64,000 nucleotides of DNA from Dermatophagoides farinae (taxonomy: Eukaryota; Arthropoda; Arachnida; Sarcoptiformes; Pyroglyphidae): contig NC_134680.1 of assembly GCF_024713945.1 (NCBI RefSeq), positions 3,558,001-3,622,000 on the forward strand, given 5' to 3'. The notes under the pieces were generated by a model, which was not told where the DNA came from, did no database searches, and saw nothing but the letters and a program-made list of their open reading frames with translations. A program made the position numbers and the translations under genes. Within the stretch, counting starts at the first letter, position 1. Every line of letters begins with the position of its first letter. Shown one piece after another: positions 10,969-25,500 of this stretch.

Positions 10969-11898
10969 CACAGTTGCAGCCACAAATTGATATACCCACA
11001 CCACACATCACCACAAGGATGGATCATATCGGTCATAAATGACTGATAATGATATTCACCCTTCAGTCCATTCAATCTGCCAATTAATGTGTGTATGTTT
11101 TCTACCCCCTAAAAAAAATCCATCCAATAACATGACAATGTCATCCCCAGCCCGATTGCACATTTCACCCACATCAAAGAACCTGAACTTTGAATGTGAA
11201 TTTCAATCACAGCGCAGAATTTGGTTAATATTTTCAAAATCATCGTCTATAATGATTTAAATGTCGATATAAATGTTTGTTTCATAAATAATCAAATGAT
11301 ATATTACACATGCACACATATTTTAAAAAAAACCCATTATTAAATATAATGATGATGATGATGATGATGACAATAAAGTGATTGTAATTAAATTTTGATT
11401 GGTTATAATAACTATGCCATTTTATTTCATTTGGTTCATTCATTCGTTTATGTCATGGCCATTTGCATTTTTGAACATTTTGAAAATAATTTTTGATGAC
11501 ACATCAAACTGCAGTTTGTATTGCACACACACAGCAATTGTTTCTGTGTGTGTGTGTGTGACGCCTTAGCTTTTGTTTGGCGTACACACATGAGTGAGTG
11601 AGCCATTCATTGTCTGTCTGTCTGTTGTTTGTTTGTTTGTCGTTGATGTTTTTACATTTCGTCTGAGCAAGCCAAAATCCAGTGGCAAAGGAAATTAAAC
11701 GAAAATCAGGTGATTCTGTATGTCAACAAATAGACAAAAATCTGATCTTAATTCGTTTGTATGTATAGTAATTGGTGGTGGTGGTGGTGGTGTTCCAAAT
11801 CTGACAAGTACCAATCCTAGTCAGATTGCTGGTAATGCAATCGGATTCGACAGATTACCAGATTTGTATTCAATAGATCTCTAACAAGATTGACAACA
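10677..11898. other. Spacer / UTRs between VAMP and the tetraspanin
   Basis: 1.2 kb containing a 41-bp (CT)n tract, (GT)n and (ATG)n runs. A sequence ending AAAATCAG at about 11709 followed by GTGATT, and an AG before TAATTGGTGG near 11769, could be a leader exon/intron of the tetraspanin. The short open frames here are low complexity. Confidence 0.4.
10927..10967. repeat. (CT)n microsatellite
   Basis: A perfect CT dinucleotide run of about 41 bp in the VAMP 3' flank. Confidence 0.9.
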
Positions 11899-13153
11899 AT
11901 GACTCGAAGTCAGACGGCGGTCTCATCATCATTATCGCATCATGGAAGACAATCATCTTCAAATGCGAATAGTAGACATCATCGGTCCACCAGTAATAAC
12001 AATAATAATCGTCGTCATCAACATTCACATATGAATACATTACGTTTGGCACAACTGTTGCAATTCCAATATGATGAAAATTTTACATTCATCTCTCCAT
12101 ATATCAAATATTTCCTTTTCTTTTTCAACCTTATAGTCTGGGTATAATATTATATTTATTCATTTGTTTAACCTTTGTTTATTCACTAACCATTTGTTCA
12201 TCAGTTATTCGGCTGTCTATTGGTTGGCCTAGGTGCCTGGTCATTTCTTGAGGAATATAGCGACAATACGGCCATTCATATTCGGACCGTGATCGATCTT
12301 CTGCTCAACATATCATTGTTTATCATTGTGTTTGGCAGTATCGTCTTTATCATGAGCTTTACTGGATGCATTGGAGCATTACGAGAGAATCTTTTCTTGC
12401 TTCGATTGGTTTGTATTTAATAATTATTTGATGTCAAATTTTATTTATTCAACCCCATTGTCTATGTATATAGTATTCACTCATATTGTTGCTTATGTTC
12501 ATCGCTGAAACAGTTTTGTCGGCAATTGCAATTCTTTTTCCGAATTCATTCCTCAATCTGGTGAAAGAAGCATTTTCCAACGAACCAATCATCAAATATC
12601 GGGATGATTCAAATTTACAGAATATTATCGATCTTGTACAAACGGAATTCCAATGCTGTGGTGTATCGGACAAAGGCTACAAAGATTGGTCGAAAAACAT
12701 TTATTTCGAATGTTTGGACACTAATCCAAGTCGGGAACGATGTGCCGTACCCTATTCCTGTTGCAGAAATTCTCGTAACTTGGACGTAAGTTTCACTTTA
12801 GTAACAATTTCCCGGTTTAATTTTTTTCCTCTTTCAAGTCTGGTTTAATAAACAACGAATGTGGTTTCAACATGCAAAACATAAGCTCAGTAGTCGAGGT
12901 GAACAAAGACATTTACACTCGTGGTTGTATCGAAGCTATTACCGAAAAAATCGCACCACACATCAGCGTCTTGGCCTATGTCTGCATAGTCATTGCAATC
13001 ATTCAGGTGATATAGTCTAATTATGAGCCTATAATAACAATCTAATCATGAAATTTTTTTTTCTATATGTTTCTCAAGTTATTCTTGATGTTTCTAGCTC
13101 GTTCATTACAAGGCCAAATATCGGCTCAATTATCCCGTTGGAATGGAAGATGA
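11899..13153 (+). CDS. TspanC8-group tetraspanin, closest to TSPAN33
   Basis: Tetraspanins of the C8 group escort the protease ADAM10 out of the ER and set its substrate choice (Notch, cadherins). Exons are 11899-12141, 12205-12408, 12474-12785, 12839-13006 and 13079-13153; phase-0 junctions give 333 aa. A polar Ser/Asn/His-rich N-terminal tail (1-65) precedes TM1 (ISPYIKYFLFFFNLIVW). SFTGCIGALRENLFLLRL is the TM2-TM3 loop. The large loop has exactly eight cysteines (CCG, FEC, RERC, SCC, NECG, RGC), which defines the C8 group. LQNIIDLVQTEF, YKDWSKNIYFEC and NPSRERCAVPYSCC strongly resemble TSPAN33. The frame is open upstream of ATG 11899 without another ATG close by, so the start is fairly but not fully certain. 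It is tail-to-tail with SLK (265 bp). Confidence 0.92.
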
Positions 13154-13418
13154 TTTTTTACATAACTTTTTTTCTGTGTTTTGAATCAATTGTACAAATT
13201 ATAAATGCAACAATTAACACAATCATCGTCATTATTATAAATACAATATAATTCATTTATGATTTTCAATACGATTATAAAGCTACATATATGTACACCA
13301 TAGAAAGAACGGAAACAATTGATGTGGCTATGTGATGAATGCAAAAGGTGTAGGTGTGAATTGGGCGGACTAGTTTGGCAAAAGGATACTTCAATCCTTC
13401 TTTGCTGTGTGTGTATCA

Positions 13419-17567
<4,149 letters not shown>

Positions 17568-18228
17568 TCTTGTCTTTCACAAGTTGCGCTAAGTTATACG
17601 GTTATTGTTTCTAGACATTGATTGATAAATAGCAAAATCAGAATTACAATAATAATGTTGATGAGATAAGGTAAGGAATGTTGATGTTGATTTGATGATA
17701 ATGATGGAACACAACTATGCTCGAATGGATAGACATTATTGTTACTATAAATCGGCTTCCGTTATACGACATCAATCACACATAAATACACATAGAAATG
17801 ATAAGGGAACAATCATCACCAAGATATATAATCCAATCAGCCTATTGCACACGTACTATATGCTAGTAACAGGTATATATCGATCGATAAGTCACACCTT
17901 TGTCAATGACTGTTATTATCTCAAGATCAAATCATCAAACATAACATCTTAACTAATGAATAATGGAACGTGAATCACATTGAAACTCGACACACAAGCT
18001 TTGCACTCACAATAATAAACAAAATAAAATAGACAGGTCAGCTGGATTCTCCGTTTTGGATTGGAGATTTAATGAACATTAAAATAAAGAGAAGCATACA
18101 GGTAAAGATGATAAAGTCCAAAACTATAGTTGTTTTGGGTGAATCGAATCAAATTTTGATGATGTTTGATGATGGCTTGGTTGCTCGGTCGATCTTTTTT
18201 TTCAAATCGAAGCTCAATCGATGTACAT

Positions 18229-18303
<75 letters not shown>

Positions 18304-18793
18304 GGATTCAGGAAAGACAAATCTGGCTCACCAACTATCCTACAAGTTGGTGTGTGTGTTTGTACGATGCAGCATCTCAATATTGGATGATGATGATATG
18401 TGTGGTTAGCTACAAGTTGCCGATGATTGGCATCCATCTATGCCAAGCAGGCAGGCAGCCAAACCAATAATATTAATAAATTGGTGTGGCCGATCATACC
18501 ACCATCTGGTAGTCTGGATTATGATCGAAAAAAGAGCTAAATATCGACCGAGCCCGAAAGTATTTGAGTGCATCCATTGAACCACAATTGGCCAGCAAAA
18601 AGAAAGAAAGAAAGACATTGTGTTTATTCTACATACACACATACAGCAGCTGTTGTCATTAGTTATCCATCCATTGTCTTGCCGAGCGGTCCATTGGAAA
18701 TCGATCGATTCGTTCGATTTCAAGCGGCTATAGCCCCTTCCTATAGGATTAAATTGTGTTATATCAGAATTAAATCGGCCATCTACATACATA
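17568..18793. promoter_or_regulatory. Divergent intergenic region, SLK / OGA
   Basis: 1.2 kb between divergent start codons. It holds the leader/promoter sequence of both genes and a 66-bp GA tract. Open frames that cross the GA tract encode only Arg-Glu or Ser-Leu repeats and are not genes. Confidence 0.5.
18234..18299. repeat. (GA)n microsatellite
   Basis: An essentially perfect 66-bp GA dinucleotide tract between the SLK and OGA starts. In flies GA tracts bind GAGA factor and Clamp; whether this one is regulatory is unknown. Confidence 0.92.
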
Positions 18794-20994
18794 ATGAGCT
18801 TGAACGAAGAATCGACAACAGCAATAATTAGCAGTAATACACCGAACGAATCAGAATCATCAATACCATTGGTGTCTAATTGTAAATCAAACACATTTCT
18901 TTGTGGTGTCGTCGAAGGTAAGTATAAACATCATTAATCCTTTATCATTCAACAACTACAACCATAGTCACATTCTAGGATTCTATGGCCGACCATGGAC
19001 ACTGGAACAACGTAAAGATCTTTTTGTCAAGTAAGTGACCAGCCAATTTAAAGAGAATTTAATAACCATCAAAGATTATTATTGCAGATTAAGACGATTC
19101 GGTATGAATGTCTATATGTATGCACCGAAAGATGATCTCAAACATCGAAATTTATGGCGAGAACTATACACGGTCGAGTAAGTGAACATTTCATGGTTTA
19201 TATAGGCTTATTTATTCATTATCCTTGCAGGGAATCGGAACAATTGTCTGTGTTAATATCGAATTCTAAGTCAAATGATGTCCTCTTTGTTTACGCTATA
19301 TCACCGGGCTTGGACATTGGTTATTCAAATTCAAAAGATGTTCAGGCATTGAAACGTAAATTGGATCAAGTTAAAGAGCTAGGATGTGAGGCATTCGCTT
19401 TATTATTCGACGATATTGAACCTGAATTGAATGAAAACGACCGTGAAGCATTTAAATCGTTTGCAAGTGCACAGGTTTCGGTTACCAATGAGGTTTACCA
19501 ACATTTAGATCAACCGGTATTCCTGTTTTGTCCGACCGAATATTGTTCATCTCGAGCCGTACCGAATGTCCAACATTCTGATTATCTGGCTACGATCGGA
19601 ACCAAACTGAACACTAACATCGGTATCATGTGGACCGGTAATCGTGTTATATCTCAAAGTATTGGTTTATCGCAGATACAAGAACTAACCGATGTTCTTC
19701 GTCGAAAGCCTATCATCTGGGACAATCTTCACGCTAATGATTATGATCAGAAACGTTTGTTTTTGGGTCCATACAGTGATCGTTCAACGCAACTGATACC
19801 ACATCTAAGTGGAGTGTTCACTAATCCTAACTGTGAATACGAAGCTAATTTCATTCCAATCCATACGTTGGGCCAATGGAGCAAATGTACTAAAGATGCT
19901 AGCGAATGTCAATCCAACTCCGATATCAAACTCGAATCTGAATCGGAAAATGGATCAATTGAAGATGTACCGGTCGAAATGGACGCATGTGTATATCATC
20001 ATCGAAATGCATTGCGTATAGCCATCCAAGAATGGATTGCTGAATTCTACAAAGTTAAAAACCCACAAATAAAACCAAATTTAGTGTTAGGGACAAACTT
20101 TGCTGGCAATCCACCGCCTAACATTACAATTAACTATGATTCACTTATAACAACGACCGCTAAATTGTCGCCATCTTCTACCAAGAATGAGATATCGACC
20201 GAAAATAGTCTGATGCTTGATGCTGACATTGCCGTTCCGATCGTAAATGGCATAAATGGCAATTCGGTTTCCAACCATAACAAAGACCATGAAAACAAAG
20301 AGAATGCTGTTCAAAGCTTGGAACCGATGGACTGTAATCCGTCTCCAGATTCTCTCAAGATCAATTCGTTAGACGTACCTATGATGGAAAATTCAACAAA
20401 AGAGACTGATGGCAATTCAGCCAAAAACAGTATGAACAGTGTAGATTCGGATGAAATGCAAACGGAAGTTATATTCGAAAATGATGATTCTTTGGCAACT
20501 AACGAAACGAAATCCACAATGCTCACCTATGAAGACATTGCCCTGTTGGTCGATTTATTCTATTTACCGTTCGAACATGGAGCTCAAGGCGTTCAAATTC
20601 TACATGAGTTCCATTGGTTGAAGACCAACGGATTCATCGTATCAGAATATCGTCGTAAACGACAGATGACGGCCAATGAACAAACATCGATTGTTGGTGT
20701 AGAAATTAACGAATGGTATGACCGCGCAGCCAAATTCAACGATATGACCATTCTGATTGGCCGTCTGTTGACACGTTTAACATTCTGTAAAAATCGTTCT
20801 CTGCTATATGAGCTCTATCCTTATGTTTGGGATATCAAAGGAGTGATTTCATTGCTCAATTCATATGTCAAATGGATCGGTAAGTGTTGTATAGGACACA
20901 CAAACACTTCTTCCATTCTATTTTCTTTGGATGGCGGTGGTCAATTTAAAATTCTTTGAAAAACACTTATTTCGCGATTCATTTTGTTACTGTC

Positions 20995-21038
<44 letters not shown>

Positions 21039-22192
21039 ACTCACCTGTCCCTTGATATAGCACTCGGCCGAGTTCCGGTGACAAACTTTTTCCAACCACT
21101 TGGGTTGTTTCCCGCAACTTTCACATGTATGACAATCATCATTTATTGATGGCTCATTTATATATAGGAACACCAGTTGATCTTTCTCGCCACTCCCCGT
21201 GCATGCTTAATAGTTTTTTCTTTTTTTTTTTTAATTTCATTCCTAGTCATTTGCTTATAATGCATTGTTAATTGTATTCGTATTGTTCTAACCCTATGTA
21301 ATTTTTATCGCTCGTTTGTATTTATTTATAGGGTTTTCCAAAGGATATAAAGAAGCATTTCAAAGCGGTGAACAAGAACCGTGGTTATTTCGTGGTGGTC
21401 TTACTGGTGAACTACAGCGAATGTTACCTGTAGAATCGGTGAGCGATTTATTCCTGTACAAGGCGCCTGATTCACCCACTAGCCGTATATACACAATCCG
21501 TCCCTATCTGCCAAGTGATGTGCAATCGGTGTACGAAGTGTGTTTTAAAAATTACGATCGCCACATCTATCTAGAAGATCAGGATGAATTGGTTGGGGAT
21601 AAATTAATCGGTGGTTTTCTTACACTCAGTCCTGAATATTGTTTCGTTGTCGAAGATGATGTCCGTCTATGTGGCTATGCTTTGGCCGTGTTGGATGCTA
21701 AAAAATTCTTCGCCAAACTACAAGTCTCATGGATACCTGAATTGTTGAAAAAGTATCCATTGACATCAAACGACTCATTGGTGGTGGCCGAACGTCGATC
21801 GCTAAAGGAAAAATATGTGGGCCAATTTGTGGACGAAATGCATAACCAATGCAAGCAACAACAATTTTCCGATCCTGAAGAAATATTCACAAATTATTCA
21901 TCATTACTATCATTGGCTGTCATGGCCAATATCATCGATCTAAGCGTACCAAAACGGATGCTCACCTGTGTGATTGCTGCACTCAAAGCAAATGGTTTGT
22001 ACCTTTGTAAATGATTCACATTTTTCATATGACAACATTTTCAATGATCTAGGGTCGAAAGGCTTGTATTGTCGATTAGCAGCAAACGATAAGAAAACCA
22101 TCGACTTTTATCTGAAGCTAGGATTTCATACAATCAGTCTGACCAACTCGATCGCTACCAATGATGATATCTATGTGGGACGAATCATCTAG
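18794..22192 (+). CDS. OGA: Protein O-GlcNAcase
   Basis: A GH84 hexosaminidase that removes O-linked GlcNAc from nuclear and cytosolic proteins, opposing OGT. Exons are 18794-18917, 18979-19030, 19088-19177, 19231-20879, 21332-21994 and 22053-22192; phases close to 905 aa (human 916). The catalytic domain contains FLCGVVEGFYGRPWTLEQR, YMYAPKDDLKHR, the catalytic aspartate pair D149/D150 in ALLFDDIEPEL, and WDNLHANDYDQKRLFLGPY. An acidic Ser/Asn-rich linker is followed by the helical stalk (DIALLVDLFYLPFEHGAQG, YELYPYVWDIKG). The C-terminal acetyltransferase-like domain starts near RIYTIRPYLPSDVQSVYEVC and ends at DIYVGRII. Intron 4 (452 nt) is the largest and holds a TC tract. Certain call. 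Confidence 0.97.
21001..21029. repeat. (TC)n microsatellite in OGA intron 4
   Basis: A TC dinucleotide run of about 29 bp inside the 452-nt intron, extended by imperfect CTCTCT sequence on both sides. Confidence 0.85.
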
Positions 22193-22573
22193 CCCATCAT
22201 CATTCATTCAGTTCCTTCACCCCATATATGAGCCATACACAGATGTACAAACGTTTTTTGGTGATATAAATCTCTAATATTTTGGGTGATATCCTCTCGC
22301 ATGCCCCCTTTCCCCATTCTCCATTACTATTTCTATATTTCTATTCTATAATTAATACATAGACACACTGACGAAAACCGAAATTGAATGACCGATAAAT
22401 ATTAATAATTGATATTTCAATAAATATATAATAATAAATATAGTAAGGGGTTAGAAATTATGATTATTTTAATCAATGAATGGATTTGATTATGCATAAT
22501 AATGATTGATTGATGAATTGTTGTGTATGGATGGATTTTATCATTATGATGATGATGATGAGTGGATGCAGTA
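22193..22573. other. Tail-to-tail spacer, OGA / RhoBTB
   Basis: 381 bp of 3' UTR sequence for both convergent genes. An OGA-sense AATAAA occurs at 22419-22424. No gene seen. Confidence 0.55.
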
Positions 22574-25500
22574 TCACATGATACCAATGATCTTATAAGT
22601 CAAGCCGGAATAAGTGGATGTGGTCGCTTTGTTTAGCTGATTTCGATTCGATTTAGGTTTGGACGGTGAGAAACAAAAACAGCCAGCACTCATACGACGT
22701 CGTTTATAACTTTTCGGATTCTGTTGCCATTCTCGTTCACGAACGCAGCGTTCAAAGTAATCTAGCTCTTTCAGGTACCATACTGGTGGCCATCGATTTC
22801 GGTTTAAGTAGGCTTGATTTTCCGGATGTAACGATCGTAATAGCTTTGTGTGATTATGGCAGATATCATTGTAATGTGTGGTGATGTAATGAAAACAGAA
22901 TTCTGTCAATTGATCTGCGTTATGTATCTGCGATGGTTCCAGTAATCGAATTACGGCCGGTGTTATATCCGTTTTTTGTTTTTCACACATACACGACAGT
23001 TCATTAACGACACATTCTTCGATTAAACCAATAAGGCGTGTGAGACAAAAACGATTAGCAAGTTCGATTAGTGGAAGGCAATTTTTATGGTTAATGCAAT
23101 CGACCAACATATCGGTGTAAATGTAAAAAAGCATACTGTAGAATGTATCCTTGGCAACATTCGGAAACACTATCTGCACATTGTGAAAAACAGTTAATCA
23201 TCATCAAATTATGCATCAATTAAACAATCAAAACACTTACTATTTGAGCAAGACTTTCACGAAAATCACCTTTGAACATGGCTTCCATCACTTCACATCT
23301 GGCCATAAGAACAGCTTTATGGCCATAACAAGTACCATCGTCCAATCGAAATATGACATCTTTACAAAACAAAACAGTGTCACAAAGAAACAATAACGAC
23401 TAAAATAATTTACTAAAATACCAACCGGAAAAGAGTCCTTTTTCGATACCAAAAAAAGCAAAACGTTTTGCAAATATATCATATTTGCTCGTTTCAATAT
23501 AATGTTGCATGTTGGGAATAAAATTATCTAGCGAAAGGATGGACATATCGAAATCGACAAAATCCAAATAAGATAAACATTTGTATAGATCATTCAGTTG
23601 ACCATAAGTAAATGGCTTTGTCGTCGTTGTGAATGAATAGAGCAACGAAATGTATGTATTCAATGCTTCGAATGGAATGTTATCACCAAATGATATGATC
23701 GATTGACGAGTCGATCTTAGACTAGTACCATCTAAACGTGCTTGTCGAACATGTTTATATATAGTGACAAGTTTCTGCTGAAACAATTTCAATCGATGTT
23801 TCGATTGCTGAAATCGATTGTATGAGAAAAGTTTCTGCTTGCTGAACGAATGTTTGAACAATTTGGATGCATCGAAACTAAGTAACGGAAATAGCGAGGC
23901 ACTGAGTACGTATTTAAGATGATTCCAACGAACATCCAATAGACTGTCATCAACAAACGGTTTCGGTTCATGTTTATCCAGGTCGTCCACCGAACTGGCT
24001 ATGCTTATATCACTAGCACATCTGGTCAACCGTTTAGTTGTGGCTGGAGCGGATGCTATAACCGAATCTATGCACGTTCCAAAATGAGCTTTACATCGAT
24101 TATAGGGTGGAAAAGTGAACAATGTGTTCAACATATCAGACGCTGTGATCAAAACGATTTTGTGGCAGTTGATGCTGGCCTTGCTGGCCGTATGGTTAAC
24201 AAACACAACATCCGTATAAGCTTGTCGGTTGAGCAACGATCTAATATCTAGGCCATAAGTCGATGCTGGAACTACCAATTGTGAAAGCTGTGGTTTCGGT
24301 GGCAAAAACGGTTCCTGTAGCAAACAATCACGGACATGTTTTAAACTGGTCATCAGAAACCGTTGTTGTCGGCGAGCAATCAATGCTGAACGAATCACAT
24401 TCTCGAAAACTTGTTTGACGCCGTAACCGGTGAATACGCTCGTTTCATAGTAAGATGCATTAATCTCTTTGGCCATATTACGACCTTGTTCCGGTGACAA
24501 TATGTCACATTCTTTAAGTGGCCTATGATAAACGAATGGTCCATCATTAATATTTACATCATCATGGCTTTGTCTATCTATCTATCTATCTGTCTCCCTA
24601 TATAGCCATATTGGCCATATTCATATATTGATATTCTAGCCACTAGCACCTATATCTATGTGAATCTAATTGCGCTACCAACTGGTAAATTCATAATTAT
24701 ACTATAAAATAAATACCTTCCGCATTCTGGAAATCTGCAGCAAAGATGATTAACCCTATAATCGAAGAAAAAAGGGAATCCAATCGAAGAAGAGAGAGAG
24801 AGAGAAAGATAATGATTTAGAATCAATTTGAATGAAACTCAGTAACACAAATGACTATGGCAGCTAAACAAAGCAAACCAACAGAAAAAAGATTTCATGT
24901 GCTCATCCTAGGGTAGCAGCGTTTCTACTACGAAAGCGTGAGACATAATATTTCTATCTATTTTCATTTCATCATCTATAATGGCAATAAATGGATAAGA
25001 AAAAAAATCGAACCCAATATTCGACCAGTGCATTCAAGCAAAAAAGTGTTACAACAAACTAAACATTACCGGAAAAAGGGACTTCGTTCACGGCAAAGAT
25101 TTTGAAATTGTTCATCACGAAACATATAACGTAGATCATTCTTACAGCCCACCAATACGATCGGTGTATTTGGGCAGAATTTACGAATTTCAGGATACCA
25201 TACTGTTTTACAATTCCTCAACGATAGTGGATTAGCGATAGAGAAGCATAATAATACGACATCCGATCTGTTTCATTGAATTAATATTAAATGACCAATA
25301 ATGTGTGTGTGTAATGCATACCTGCCATAAGCGAAACGTCGATCTTTATCGTGATCACCAAAAGTATCCCAAAGTCTCAATGATACGTTCACACCATCCA
25401 CAACTTCCCAGGAACGTTCCAAAACTTCTTTATGAATTCGATATTGATCAATGGCCCATACAGTTGGTATATGTGTGGTCATCAATTGACTTAAATCAAG

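Noticed and set aside
18069-18470. Long overlapping open frames on both strands across the GA tract
   Set aside because: They encode only Arg-Glu or Ser-Leu dipeptide repeats plus unrelated flanks; a dinucleotide repeat is open in all frames and is not evidence of a gene.
23789-24251. Extra frames on both strands within the RhoBTB BTB1 region
   Set aside because: They overlap the clearly coding exon 24522-23426 in other frames and show no family features.
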